Source of the DNA: Comamonas fluminis
Lineage (GTDB): Bacteria > Pseudomonadota > Gammaproteobacteria > Burkholderiales > Burkholderiaceae_C
Reading direction: 5' to 3'
Assembly: GCF_019186805.1 (NCBI RefSeq)
Contig: NZ_CP066783.1
Coordinates: 421,001-485,000, forward strand
DNA length: 64,000 bases
In this document: in pieces, positions 15,142 through 24,362 of the stretch
Layout: the number at the start of each line of letters is the position of its first letter
Position numbering within the stretch: position 1 is the first letter of the stretch
Made by a program: the position numbers and the translations under genes
The notes under the pieces: model-generated
Told to the model about the DNA's origin: nothing
What the model saw: the letters and a program-made list of their open reading frames with translations, nothing else
Database searches by the model: none

Positions 15142-16410
15142 ATGGGTTTTCAACAAGGCCTCTCGGGCTTGAATGCCGCCAGCAAGAATCTGGACGTCAT
15201 TGGCCACAACATCGCCAACTCCAACACCACGGGCTTTAAATCCTCTCGTGCCGACTTTGCCGAGATGGTGGCCAGTGCCATCGGCTCGTCCAGTGGCCAG
15301 AGTAGTGGCATTGGCGTGAATGTGGCGGCGGTATCTCAGCAGTTCCGCCAGGGCTCCATCACATCCACGGGCAACAATCTGGACATCGCCATCAATGGCA
15401 ATGGCTTCTTTGTCGTCAAGCAAAGTGATGGCAGCACGGCCTATACCCGCGCAGGCAACTTTGGTCTGGACAAAGAGGGCAACCTCAAGACCGTGGATAA
15501 CGACAACGTCATGGGTTACATGGTGGACCCTGAGACCGGCAAGGTGCAGTCGGGTGCCACCCCCGTGCCGCTGAGCTTTCCCACAGGTCAGCCTATTGCG
15601 GCCAAGCAGACCAGCAAGGTCGATGTCGAGCTGAATCTGGATGCGCGAGCCACGCTGGCTGCCGGTGATGCCAGCGCCACGCCTCCGATCGAAGCCACGC
15701 CACGCGCCACCTACGGTACCTCGCTCAATGTGTATGACACACAGGGCACGGCTGTCCCGGTGAATCTGTATTTTGAAAAAGACGCGACCGGCAATACCTG
15801 GAACGTCTTTGACTCGCTGGATGCAACGGCTCAGCCCATTGGGCAGGCCCAGTTTGATGCCAGCGGCAAGCTCAGCACGGTGACGCCACTGAATGGCACG
15901 ACGGGTTCTGGCACCACGTTGAACCTGAGCGTCAGCAGCAGCGCGGCTAACCCCAATAACCTGCAGTCCTTCAATGTGGCGTTTGACTTTGGCGGCCTGA
16001 CTCAGTTCGGCACCAAATTTGCCGTCAGCAGCCTCAAACAGGACGGCTATACCTCGGGTGCGCTGACGGGTATCAACGTGGGACGTGATGGTTCCATCGT
16101 GGCCTCGTACTCCAACGGCGTCACGCGCACCGAAGGTCAGATTGCACTGGCAGCGTTCACCAATACCCAGGGCCTGGGCTCGGTGGGCAACAACAAATGG
16201 GTTGAGACGGCCGATTCGGGCCCCGCGCTCAATGGTTCGGCTCAGACGGGAACCTTTGGTTCGCTGCAGTCGGGTGCGCTGGAAGAGTCCAACGTGGACC
16301 TGACGGCTGAGCTGGTCAACATGATGACGGCGCAGCGTTCCTATCAGGCCAATGCCCAGACCATCAAGACGCAAGACCAAGTGTTCTCCACTCTGGTGAA
16401 TCTACGCTAA
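15142..16410 (+). CDS. flgE: Flagellar hook protein FlgE
   Basis: The 422-residue hook subunit has N-terminal GFQQGLSGLNAASKNLDVIG plus NIANSNTTGFKSSRADF, the central NGNGFFVV and YTRAGNF motifs of axial proteins, and C-terminal EESNVDLTAELVNMMTAQRS. Codon use is GC-rich (38 G+C of 60 at 16201-16260), in contrast to flgF-flgG just downstream. It is followed by a copy of repeat family A instead of the usual short intergenic gap. Confidence 0.96.
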   Translation: MGFQQGLSGLNAASKNLDVIGHNIANSNTTGFKSSRADFAEMVASAIGSSSGQSSGIGVNVAAVSQQFRQGSITSTGNNLDIAINGNGFFVVKQSDGSTAYTRAGNFGLDKEGNLKTVDNDNVMGYMVDPETGKVQSGATPVPLSFPTGQPIAAKQTSKVDVELNLDARATLAAGDASATPPIEATPRATYGTSLNVYDTQGTAVPVNLYFEKDATGNTWNVFDSLDATAQPIGQAQFDASGKLSTVTPLNGTTGSGTTLNLSVSSSAANPNNLQSFNVAFDFGGLTQFGTKFAVSSLKQDGYTSGALTGINVGRDGSIVASYSNGVTRTEGQIALAAFTNTQGLGSVGNNKWVETADSGPALNGSAQTGTFGSLQSGALEESNVDLTAELVNMMTAQRSYQANAQTIKTQDQVFSTLVNLR

Positions 16411-16467
16411 ACAACCCTAACTTCTAACGAATCAACTGCTCTGAAATAGGGCGCGGTCCGAGCGAGA

Positions 16468-16542
16468 GACATCGAGCAAGGGCCGCCCCGCAGCGAGGGT
16501 GTCGTTCCCCTTGGGGGAAGGCGCGAAGCGACTCAGGGGGAG
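16468..16542 (+). repeat. Interspersed repeat family A, copy 2 (between flgE and flgF)
   Basis: ATCGAGCAAGGGCCGCCCCG to ACTCAGGGGGAG is a shorter copy lying entirely in the 141-base flgE-flgF gap. The right end, GGGGGAG, sits just before the flgF start and may contribute its ribosome site. Confidence 0.85.
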
Positions 16543-16551
16543 GCAATCAGC

Positions 16552-17292
16552 ATGGACAAGATTATTTATACGTCGATGACGGGCGCCAATGCGGCGGCTC
16601 AGCGTCAGGCCGTGCTGGCACACAACCTGGCCAATGCGGGTACCAATGGCTTTCGGGCCGAGATGTCCACATTCCGCTCGGTGCCGGTGCAAGGCTCGGG
16701 TGCAGGCACGCGTGTGTTTGCACTGGAGGCAACCTCTGGTTATGTCGATACCCCGGGTCCCGCGCAGCGTACTGGTCGTGCGCTGGATGCCATGGCCATG
16801 GGTCGTGCCTGGTTCGCTGTGCAGGGACTGGATGGTCAGGAAGCCTATACGCGCAACGGCGTGTTTGAAGTCTCGTCCGAAGGCCAGTTGGTAAACAGCA
16901 ATGGTTTGGCGGTCCTTTCTGATGGAGGTGGGCCGCTCGATATTCCTGCAGAGTCGACGATAGAGTTGGCTTCTGATGGCACTTTGACTGCCAAAAGTGG
17001 GAACCTCCCGCCTGTTGCCATTGGTCGAGTTAAGTTGGTTACTCCACCTGAGGATGCTCCATTAGTGAGAGGAGACGACGGCTTGTTTCGTTCAGGTCAA
17101 GACGGGGCACTTCCAAATGATGAAACAGCACGCCTGCTTGCAGGGTCGGTAGAGGGTTCTAACGTGAATTCTGTCGAAACCATGGTCGGCATGATCGCCG
17201 CCTCGCGCCAGTTTGAGCAGCAGATGAAGCTGCTGCAGACCGCTGAAACCAACGACAAATCTGCTAGTCAGCTACTGAGTTTGAACGGTTAA
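16552..17292 (+). CDS. flgF: Flagellar proximal rod protein FlgF
   Basis: The 246-residue rod protein starts with MDKIIYTSMTGANAAAQRQ and HNLANAGTNGFRAE, continues with the axial AWFAVQGLDGQEAYTRNG motif, and ends with EGSNVNSVETMVGMIAASRQ. The ribosome site comes from the 3' end of the repeat upstream (GGGGGAGG). From about base 16,900 to 17,170 codon use becomes markedly AT-richer. It returns to GC-rich over the conserved C-terminal helix (about 17,180-17,260) and drops again before flgG, suggesting a mosaic origin. Confidence 0.95.
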   Translation: MDKIIYTSMTGANAAAQRQAVLAHNLANAGTNGFRAEMSTFRSVPVQGSGAGTRVFALEATSGYVDTPGPAQRTGRALDAMAMGRAWFAVQGLDGQEAYTRNGVFEVSSEGQLVNSNGLAVLSDGGGPLDIPAESTIELASDGTLTAKSGNLPPVAIGRVKLVTPPEDAPLVRGDDGLFRSGQDGALPNDETARLLAGSVEGSNVNSVETMVGMIAASRQFEQQMKLLQTAETNDKSASQLLSLNG

Positions 17293-17306
17293 GAAAGGTT
17301 ATTGTC

Positions 17307-18089
17307 ATGATGAATTCACTTTGGATATCGCAAACGGGTATGACTGCTCAGCAGACCCAGTTGGATGTAATTTCTCATAATCTTGCTAACCTCTCAACAA
17401 CTGGTTTTAAACGCAATAGAGCTGAATTTCAGGATTTGATTTATCAAAATCTGAGACAAGTGGGAGGTCAGAGCTCGGAATCAACACAATTGCCCACGGG
17501 TATGCATCTGGGTTTGGGTGTTAATGCAGGTGCAATTTCGCGTGAGTTTCGCCAAGGTACTTTGCAAAGTACAACGAATACCTTTGATCTTGCGATTGAT
17601 GGCGATGGATTCTTTCAAGTCCAGATGCCAGATGGAACAACTGCGTATACCCGTGATGGCACTTTTAAAATTGACAGCACTGGCCAAATGACAACTTCAG
17701 CGGGATATCCGTTGTTAGGTGGCATTACAAAGATGGCAAATGCTGCGAGTGCTAGTGTGGATGTGCAAGGCAATGTTCAGTTCTTTGATAAAGCCGGAGC
17801 TCCTCTTTCTGGCGGGAAATTGGATTTGGCTACGTTTGTCAATCCAGCTGGACTCCAGCCAGTAGGTAATAATTTATTTAGAGAATCTCAGGCGTCAGGA
17901 AATCCGCAAACTGGCGATGCATCTACAGGTGGTGCATTCGGTGAAATCAAGCAAGGATTTTTAGAAAATTCCAATGTGAATGTCGTGTCTGAGTTGGTGA
18001 ATATGATCCAGACCCAGCGCGCCTACGAGATGAATTCCAAGGCAATTCAGACTTCCGACCAGATGCTGGCCAAGCTGGCGCAGCTTTGA
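17307..18089 (+). CDS. flgG: Flagellar distal rod protein FlgG
   Basis: The 260-residue distal rod subunit has the standard N-terminus MNSLWISQTGMTAQQTQLD, HNLANLSTTGFKRNRAEF, the axial DGDGFFQVQMPDGTTAYTRDG, and a C-terminal ENSNVNVVSELVNMIQTQRA. Two adjacent ATGs (17307 and 17310) are possible starts. Most of the gene has AT-rich codons (25 G+C of 60 at 17341-17400), returning to local GC-rich use at about 18,005 in the conserved C-terminal helix. The protein is nevertheless full length with all motifs intact. Confidence 0.96.
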   Translation: MMNSLWISQTGMTAQQTQLDVISHNLANLSTTGFKRNRAEFQDLIYQNLRQVGGQSSESTQLPTGMHLGLGVNAGAISREFRQGTLQSTTNTFDLAIDGDGFFQVQMPDGTTAYTRDGTFKIDSTGQMTTSAGYPLLGGITKMANAASASVDVQGNVQFFDKAGAPLSGGKLDLATFVNPAGLQPVGNNLFRESQASGNPQTGDASTGGAFGEIKQGFLENSNVNVVSELVNMIQTQRAYEMNSKAIQTSDQMLAKLAQL

Positions 18090-18091
18090 AG

Positions 18092-18182
18092 CACCCCCTG
18101 AGCCGCTTTGCGGCTTCCCCCTCTCTCGCTGCGCGGGAGGGGGACGACGCCTTCGCTGCGGGGCGGCCCTTGCTTGGCGTCA
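18092..18182 (-). repeat. Interspersed repeat family A, copy 3 (between flgG and flgH)
   Basis: This is a reverse-oriented copy. CACCCCCTGAGCCGCTTTGC on the plus strand is the reverse complement of the right end, and GGGGCGGCCCTTGCTTG that of the left end. It fills the unusual 158-base flgG-flgH gap and begins 3 bases after the flgG stop. Confidence 0.85.
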
Positions 18183-18247
18183 CTGGCTTGGGTTGTGCTT
18201 GTTCGGCGGCCGTAGGTTTTGCCGGAGTTAAACCGGGTTTACTAGCC

Positions 18248-18955
18248 ATGACTCACCGTTTTATTTCTTCTTCCGTTTCTTTGATTGCCGCTGCCTTGCT
18301 GGTATCGGGCTGTGCGCTTTCTCCCAATGCGCCACCGCCAGTAGATATGCCGGTAGCCACGACTGCGCCGGTGCTGCAGCCGCGTGAGCAGGTTGCGCAG
18401 GCGCCAACGGGCAGCTTGTTCAATGCCAGCCGCTATCGCCCGGCGTTTGAAGATCGCCGTGCACGTATCGTGGGCGACCTGGTGACGGTGCAGATTGTGG
18501 AAAGCGTGACGGCCAGCCAGAAGCAGGATTCGGGCGTCAAGCGCAGCAACTCGCTGGATGCTGGTATTTCTGCATTGCCTTTGTTTTCTGGCGGCGCAGC
18601 CAATACGATCAAGAACCGCCTCAAGGCTGGGGTCAGCAACGATTCTGACTTTACCGGTGCGGGCTCCACCAGCAATATCAACACCTTTACCGGAACCATC
18701 AGCACCACGGTGGTCGATGTATTGCCCAATGGCCATCTGGTGGTTTCGGGTGAAAAGCAGGTGGGCGTGAATCAGAACGTTGATGTGCTGCGCTTTACTG
18801 GCACGGTAGACCCGCGCTCTCTGCGCCCCGGCAGCACGGTTGCGTCTAATCAGGTGGCCAATGTGCGTGTGGAGTCGCGTGGCCGTGGGCAGGGCAGTGA
18901 AGCCCAGTCAATTGGCTGGTTGTCACGGTTCTTTTTGAACGTTATGCCGTTCTGA
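18248..18955 (+). CDS. flgH: Flagellar L-ring lipoprotein FlgH
   Basis: I chose the ATG at 18248 because a lipoprotein signal peptide follows directly (MTHRFISSSVSLIAAALLVS then GC), with the lipobox LVSGC placing the acylated cysteine at residue 22. The frame open back to 18086 would run through a repeat element. The 235-residue product has the FlgH motifs GSLFNASRYRPAFEDRRARI, VGDLVTVQIVE, and a C-terminal GWLSRFFLNVMPF. It forms the outer-membrane L-ring bushing with the P-ring made by FlgI, the next gene. Confidence 0.95.
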   Translation: MTHRFISSSVSLIAAALLVSGCALSPNAPPPVDMPVATTAPVLQPREQVAQAPTGSLFNASRYRPAFEDRRARIVGDLVTVQIVESVTASQKQDSGVKRSNSLDAGISALPLFSGGAANTIKNRLKAGVSNDSDFTGAGSTSNINTFTGTISTTVVDVLPNGHLVVSGEKQVGVNQNVDVLRFTGTVDPRSLRPGSTVASNQVANVRVESRGRGQGSEAQSIGWLSRFFLNVMPF

Positions 18956-18966
18956 TTCTTCCGAGA

Positions 18967-20124
18967 ATGGACGGTATGAAAGTACTGTCCACGCTTCTGT
19001 CACTGCGCCCCGCGCGCACCGCTTTGCTGGTGCTTGCAGCCCTTGGCGCTGGCGGGCTCACCCTGCCTGCGAATGCCACACGCATCAAGGAAGTTGCTGC
19101 CATTCAGGGGGTGCGCAGCAACCAGTTGACAGGCTATGGTCTGGTGGTCGGCCTTGATGGCACGGGCGACCAGACCACGCAGATGCCCTATACCAAGCAG
19201 GCGCTGGCCAATTACCTGGAGCAGATGGGCATCTCGCTGCCCGCCACAGGCAATACCGCGCAGCTGCAACTCAAGAACGTCGCCGCAGTCATCATTACGG
19301 CAGAGCTTCCCGCCTTTGCCCAGCCAGGCCAGGCCATCGACATCAATGTTTCCTCGATGGGTAACGCCAAGTCGCTCAAGGGCGGCACCCTGGTGGCCAC
19401 GCCACTGCGCGGCGCTGATGGCGAAATCTACGCACTGGCGCAGGGCAATGTGGTGGTGGGTGGTGCAGGTGCTGCAGCCGGTGGCTCCAAAGTGCAGGTC
19501 AATCACCTGAGTGCAGGCCGCGTTCCGCAAGGCGCGCAGGTCGAGCGGGCTGTGCCCACGCCCATCAATCAGGGCAACACGATCACTCTGGGCCTGAATC
19601 AGACCGATTTTCAGACGGCCGACAAAATGGTGCGGGCCATCAATCAGCGCATGGGCGCTGGCACAGCCATGGCGCTGGATGGGCGCACGGTGCAGGTCAA
19701 TGCCCCCATCGATCCCGGCTCGCGCGTGCGCATGATTGCCGAGATTCAGGAAATGCCGATCGAGACTTCCAAGCCCGCAGCCAAGGTGGTCATCAATGCG
19801 CGCACTGGCTCCATCGTGCTCAATCAGGCGGTGACGCTGGGCCCCTGCGCCATTGCGCACGGCAATCTGTCTATCACCATCAGCACCACGCCGGTCATCA
19901 GTCAGCCTGCACCTTTCTCGCAAGGGCAGACCGTGGTGGCGCAAAAGTCCGATATTCAGGTCAAGCAGGAGCCGGGCAAGGTCATCAACATGCCTAACTC
20001 GCCCCAGTTGACCGATGTGGTGCGGGCGCTGAACTCTCTGGGCGCTACGCCGCAGGATCTGCTGGCGATTTTGCAGGCCATCAAAGCCGCAGGTGCCATG
20101 GATGCGGAGCTGGAGGTGATATGA
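18967..20124 (+). CDS. flgI: Flagellar P-ring protein FlgI
   Basis: The 385-residue periplasmic P-ring subunit has a hydrophobic signal peptide (TALLVLAALGAGGLTLPANA, cleavage near residue 37) leading directly into the mature TRIKEVAAIQGVRSNQLTGY. It also has YGLVVGLDGTGDQT and the C-terminal QAIKAAGAMDAELEVI. An alternative ATG lies three codons downstream (18976); neither has a strong ribosome site. The stop overlaps the flgJ start (ATGA), indicating translational coupling. Confidence 0.95.
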   Translation: MDGMKVLSTLLSLRPARTALLVLAALGAGGLTLPANATRIKEVAAIQGVRSNQLTGYGLVVGLDGTGDQTTQMPYTKQALANYLEQMGISLPATGNTAQLQLKNVAAVIITAELPAFAQPGQAIDINVSSMGNAKSLKGGTLVATPLRGADGEIYALAQGNVVVGGAGAAAGGSKVQVNHLSAGRVPQGAQVERAVPTPINQGNTITLGLNQTDFQTADKMVRAINQRMGAGTAMALDGRTVQVNAPIDPGSRVRMIAEIQEMPIETSKPAAKVVINARTGSIVLNQAVTLGPCAIAHGNLSITISTTPVISQPAPFSQGQTVVAQKSDIQVKQEPGKVINMPNSPQLTDVVRALNSLGATPQDLLAILQAIKAAGAMDAELEVI

Positions 20125-21119
20125 GTGTGTCGCTTCCCAATTCTTCTTCATTGGCCGCCAGTAATGCGCTGGCCGTTGATGCACGTTCGCTCAATGCTCT
20201 GAAAACTGCAGCAGCCGAGAACAGCCCGCAGGCCGCACGCGAAACGGCCAAGCAGCTGGAATCGCTGTTCATGCGCGAGATGATCAAGAGCATGCGCGAG
20301 GCGACGATGAAGTCCGGCTTGCTGGATAGCGCGCAGGGCAATCTGAGCACCGATCTGCTGGATCAGCAGCTGTCTGTTGCCATGGCCGGTCAGCCCGGTG
20401 GCCTGACCGATGCCATCAGCAAACAACTTGCGCGCAGCATGGGTGTGGATGCCGCAGAAGATGCAGAAATTGCAGTGCCTTCCACGCTGAGTCTGAGTCG
20501 CAACGCCTGGCGCAAGGTCGATAGCAATGGCGCGTGGTCAGGTAACCGCACGCAGGCAACGCAATCCATCAACGCCTATGCACCAGCGCCCAAGGGGCGC
20601 GATAACTTTGTGACGGCGCACACCAGTGCGGCGCAACGGGTGGCTGCTGAGAGCGGTATTCCATCCCACTACATGATTGGCCAGGCCGGGCATGAAACAG
20701 GCTGGGGTAAAAGTGAAATCCGCAACAAGGATGGCAGCAACTCCTTCAACCTGTTCGGTATCAAGGCGGGTGGCAGCTGGACGGGCAAGGTTGCCGAAAT
20801 CACCACCACCGAATACATCAACGGTGCACCCAAAAAGGTCACGGCCAAGTTCCGCGCCTATGACTCGTATGAAGAGTCTTTCCGCGATTACGCACGCCTT
20901 ATCAAGACCAATCCGCGCTACGAAAAAGCCATGGGCCAGACCGGCTCAGCACAGGCCTATGCCAGCGAGCTGCAAAAAGCAGGCTACGCCACGGACCCGG
21001 CCTATGCGCAAAAACTCAGCCGCGCCATTCAGAGCGTGCAGCAAGTCAGTGCCGCCGCTTCTGGTGGCGCAGCCGTGCGTGCAGCCCAGGTCAACAAGAT
21101 TACCGAGAACCAGTCATGA
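20121..21119 (+). CDS. flgJ: Bifunctional rod-cap / peptidoglycan hydrolase FlgJ
   Basis: The 332-residue protein has two domains. The N-terminal scaffold (about 1-110; KQLESLFMREMIKSMREATM) caps the growing rod. The C-terminal GH73 muramidase (about 160-300; GQAGHETGWGKSEI) opens the cell wall, and glutamate 192 in HETGWG is the expected catalytic residue. This dual-domain form is typical of beta- and gammaproteobacteria. It overlaps flgI and flgK by four bases at each end. Confidence 0.95.
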   Translation: MSVSLPNSSSLAASNALAVDARSLNALKTAAAENSPQAARETAKQLESLFMREMIKSMREATMKSGLLDSAQGNLSTDLLDQQLSVAMAGQPGGLTDAISKQLARSMGVDAAEDAEIAVPSTLSLSRNAWRKVDSNGAWSGNRTQATQSINAYAPAPKGRDNFVTAHTSAAQRVAAESGIPSHYMIGQAGHETGWGKSEIRNKDGSNSFNLFGIKAGGSWTGKVAEITTTEYINGAPKKVTAKFRAYDSYEESFRDYARLIKTNPRYEKAMGQTGSAQAYASELQKAGYATDPAYAQKLSRAIQSVQQVSAAASGGAAVRAAQVNKITENQS

Positions 21120-23065
21120 GTCTTCTGAACGTAGGCGCTCGCGCCCTGATGGCCAACCAGCTTGCTCTGCAGACCACTGGCCACAATATTGCCAACGTCA
21201 ACACGGCAGGCTATTCGCGCCAGACTGTGGCGTTCCAGACCTCGCAAGGTCAGAACCTGGGCAATGGCTATATCGGTAATGGTGTGGATGTTGCCACCAT
21301 CGTGCGCAACTTCAGCGAGCTGCTCAGCCGTCAGGCGGCAGCAGCAACCGCCGTCAGCGCATCGGACGCGGCGCGCTCGCAGTCGCTCAACCAGATGCAG
21401 GAAGTGTTCTCCGGCGGCAGCAATGGGCTGGGCGCCGCGGTCAACGACATGATGAATTCGTTTGCGGATGTCAGCAGTGCACCCACGGATTCATCTGCGC
21501 GACAGGTTGTGCTGACGCGCATGAGCGAGCTAGCCGCGCGTTTCCGTTCGGCATCGACTCAGCTCGATGAGATGGACTACAGCACACGCCAGCAGATGAG
21601 CAATGACGTGAATGTGGTCAACAGCTTGTCTGAGCAGGTTGCAGGGCTCAATGCTCAGATCAGCCGCGCCATTGCCACAGGCCATACGCCCAATGATCTG
21701 CTGGATCAGCGCGACCAGCTGGTGCGCGATATCAACAAATATGTGCAGACCTCGCAGGTCGATGCCGGTGATGGCTCCATCAGTCTGTTCATCGGCGGCA
21801 GCCAGCCGCTGGTGCTGGGCCTGGACGTAGCAAAGCTCAGCATGCAGGAGTCCACGCAATATCCTGGCAGTGGCCGGATGAGCCTGTACTTTCAGCAGAA
21901 AAGCGGCGAGCCTGTGGAGCTGACACCTGCCATGGCAGGTGGTGGTGAAATTGCGGGTTTGCTGCAGTTTCAAAATAGCGACCTGGCCGAAGGGCGTAAC
22001 CTGCTGGGCCGCATGGCGATTGCCATTGGCGACACGCTGAACACGCAAAACCAGCTGGGCCTGACCCTTTCGGGACAGAAGGGCGGGGCGCTGTTCAATA
22101 TTCCGATGACGACCAGCGGCGCCACCACGGGTGCGCAGTGGGCCCAGCCCAATACGCCAGAGGTCACGGTGACGGATTCCAGCGCGCTCAAAGCCTCGGA
22201 TTACAAGATCGTGTTTGGCAATGATGCGCCCAAGGGCAAAGTGGTGCGTATGTCTGATGGTCAGACCACGGCCTTCAATGATCTGGCTCAGCTCAAAGGC
22301 ATGAGCATTGACGGGCTGCAGTTCGATCTCAAGAACGAAGGGCAGGCAGGGCAGTCTGTGTTGTTCAGGCCCATGGCAACGGCTGCGCATGACATCGGAA
22401 CCATGGTGCATTCGGGTAATGACCTGGCGGCAGCCAACCCCGTGGCGGCCAGCATCAACTCCCTGGGTGATGCGGCATTGCGCATGTCCAGTCTGCAGGT
22501 GGAAAAAGGCTTTGCAGGGTCTTTGCCGGCGGGAACGACGCTGTCGTTTGCCCGTGCAGCCAATGGCGATGTGACCTACACCATCACCCCTGCACCCACA
22601 GACCCCTCTGTTGCAGCCACTGGAACCTATATCTCGGGGCAGGCTATTGCGCTGGCGCCGGGCCTGAAGGTTACGCTGAGCGGAACGCCTGCAATTGACG
22701 GCACGAAAAGCGATACCGTGAGTTTTGAGGACAACAAGTTCTACAGCTCGGATACGGGAAATGCCAGCTCGTTTCTTTCGCTGCGCGACGCGGTGATTTT
22801 TGACGGGGCAACCACACTCAGTGATGGCTTTTCCACTGCCATGGCGCAGGTCGGCACACGTACGCAAAGTGCCGCTTATGCCGCGAAGCTGTCTGAATCG
22901 ATTGCCAAGAACCTGGAGTCCGACCGCACGGCGGTCTCGGGTGTGAACCTGGACGAGGAAGCGGCCAAGCTGCTGCAGTTTCAGCAGGCCTACCAGGCCT
23001 CAGCCAAGATGCTTCAGGTGGCTCAAGGCATTTTTGACAGTGTGATCCAGGCCGTTGGCCGTTAA
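21116..23065 (+). CDS. flgK: Hook-filament junction protein FlgK (HAP1)
   Basis: The 649-residue protein begins LLNVGARALMANQLALQTTG, HNIANVNTAGYSRQTVAF and ends EEAAKLLQFQQAYQASAKML, the paired coiled-coil termini of axial proteins. It links hook to filament and is exported with help from FlgN. Its length is greater than the Salmonella protein (about 550), reflecting an expanded central region, as is common in Comamonadaceae relatives. The start overlaps the flgJ stop (ATGA). Confidence 0.95.
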   Translation: MSLLNVGARALMANQLALQTTGHNIANVNTAGYSRQTVAFQTSQGQNLGNGYIGNGVDVATIVRNFSELLSRQAAAATAVSASDAARSQSLNQMQEVFSGGSNGLGAAVNDMMNSFADVSSAPTDSSARQVVLTRMSELAARFRSASTQLDEMDYSTRQQMSNDVNVVNSLSEQVAGLNAQISRAIATGHTPNDLLDQRDQLVRDINKYVQTSQVDAGDGSISLFIGGSQPLVLGLDVAKLSMQESTQYPGSGRMSLYFQQKSGEPVELTPAMAGGGEIAGLLQFQNSDLAEGRNLLGRMAIAIGDTLNTQNQLGLTLSGQKGGALFNIPMTTSGATTGAQWAQPNTPEVTVTDSSALKASDYKIVFGNDAPKGKVVRMSDGQTTAFNDLAQLKGMSIDGLQFDLKNEGQAGQSVLFRPMATAAHDIGTMVHSGNDLAAANPVAASINSLGDAALRMSSLQVEKGFAGSLPAGTTLSFARAANGDVTYTITPAPTDPSVAATGTYISGQAIALAPGLKVTLSGTPAIDGTKSDTVSFEDNKFYSSDTGNASSFLSLRDAVIFDGATTLSDGFSTAMAQVGTRTQSAAYAAKLSESIAKNLESDRTAVSGVNLDEEAAKLLQFQQAYQASAKMLQVAQGIFDSVIQAVGR

Positions 23066-23088
23066 CCCATAAGCGCCGGAGAAGCAAG

Positions 23089-24297
23089 ATGAGCATCAAC
23101 CGCATTGGCACTGCCAATATGTATGACAGCACCATCAACAACCTGGGCTCGCGCCAAAGCAGTCTTGTGGATTTGATGGAGAAGACGACAGCTGGCAAGC
23201 GCGTGCTGCGTGCCAGTGATGACCCTGTGGCTGCGGCGCAGGCCGAGCGAGCGCGCACGCGCATTACCCGTTCGGAAAACGACCAGCGGGTGCTGGGGGC
23301 TCAGCGTGATGTGATCGCACAGGGTGAATCTGAACTGGGCAAGGCGCACGAGGCGCTGCAGGACTTTCGGGATTTGCTGGTGCAGGCGGGTAACGGCTCC
23401 TACGACCAGGTGGCGCGCGATGCGCTGGTGCAGCAAATGGAAAGCCTGCGCGAGCAGATTCTGGGCTACGCCAATAGCAAGGATTCCAACGGTCTTCCCA
23501 TTTTTCGGGGGCTGGGCAGTGCGGATACGCCGTTGCAAAGCACCCCGCCGGGCTCTAGCAGCCAGCTCAACGCTGGTCAGAACACCGGTAGTGACAATGG
23601 CCTTCCCATCTCTCTTGACGGGCACGCAGCCTGGCTGAATGTGCCCACAGGCAATGGTGTGTTTGAAGTCAGCAGCGGCGCCGCCAACTCGGGCATGGCC
23701 TGGGCCGATGTGGGGTCGGTTTCCGATCCCAGTCAGGTCACGGGCGAGAGCTATTCGCTGGTGTTTTCCAAAGACCCTAGCACCGGTGAGATGAGCTACG
23801 AGGTCAACCTCGTTCCAGCGGGGCAGACACCTGTGCAGACCGGCACATACAAGAATGGCCAGGTCATCACCGTCAATGGTCAGCAGATGACCATCAAGGG
23901 CGACCCTGCGGACGGTGACAGCTTCACCATGAGCCCCAGCAAGCGCACCGACATCTTCTCTGTGCTGGATCAGGCCATTGCGACCGTGAAGGGCGGAACC
24001 ACCGGTTCAACGGCTCTGCAGCAGGGGCTGGGCCGCGCAATGAGCGAGCTGGACTCTGGCATGAACCGTGTGCAGGCCATGCGCAGCTATGCGGGCGACC
24101 AGCTCAACCGTGCAGATCGTCTGGATTCGGACATGAAAGATCAGGCGCTGACGCAAGAGGGAGCCCGCTCGCGTGCCGAAGATATCGATATGATCACGGC
24201 GCTGTCGGATGTAGAGACGCAAAAGGTGGGCCTGCAGGCCGCTTTGCAGTCCTATGCACAGATGCAAAAGCTCTCTCTTTTCAATTACATCAGCTGA
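23089..24297 (+). CDS. flgL: Hook-filament junction protein FlgL (HAP3)
   Basis: The 402-residue protein has the flagellin-like N-terminus (RIGTANMYDSTINNLGSRQS) with ASDDPVAAAQAERAR and the C-terminal EDIDMITALSDVETQKVGLQ plus a final LSLFNYIS. It forms the last junction ring on which flagellin polymerises. A 23-base gap separates it from flgK. A small hairpin with a T-rich tail follows the stop. Confidence 0.95.
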   Translation: MSINRIGTANMYDSTINNLGSRQSSLVDLMEKTTAGKRVLRASDDPVAAAQAERARTRITRSENDQRVLGAQRDVIAQGESELGKAHEALQDFRDLLVQAGNGSYDQVARDALVQQMESLREQILGYANSKDSNGLPIFRGLGSADTPLQSTPPGSSSQLNAGQNTGSDNGLPISLDGHAAWLNVPTGNGVFEVSSGAANSGMAWADVGSVSDPSQVTGESYSLVFSKDPSTGEMSYEVNLVPAGQTPVQTGTYKNGQVITVNGQQMTIKGDPADGDSFTMSPSKRTDIFSVLDQAIATVKGGTTGSTALQQGLGRAMSELDSGMNRVQAMRSYAGDQLNRADRLDSDMKDQALTQEGARSRAEDIDMITALSDVETQKVGLQAALQSYAQMQKLSLFNYIS

Positions 24298-24302
24298 TGG
24301 AT

Positions 24303-24319
24303 GGCGGTTTTCCGCCTTT
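24303..24319 (+). terminator. Possible weak terminator after flgL
   Basis: GGCGG-TTTT-CCGCC followed by TTTC forms a short 5-base-pair hairpin just past the flgL stop. It is weak, so partial read-through into the HDOD gene is likely. Confidence 0.4.
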
Positions 24320-24362
24320 CTGATCTGTTAGCAACCCGGCTGCGTACGCACACAAGCTCTTC

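Noticed and set aside
15121..16380. 419-codon minus-strand frame
   Set aside because: Antisense shadow of flgE.
18086..18247. Upstream extension of the flgH frame
   Set aside because: It is a translation of the repeat element. The lipoprotein signal peptide begins at the ATG at 18248.
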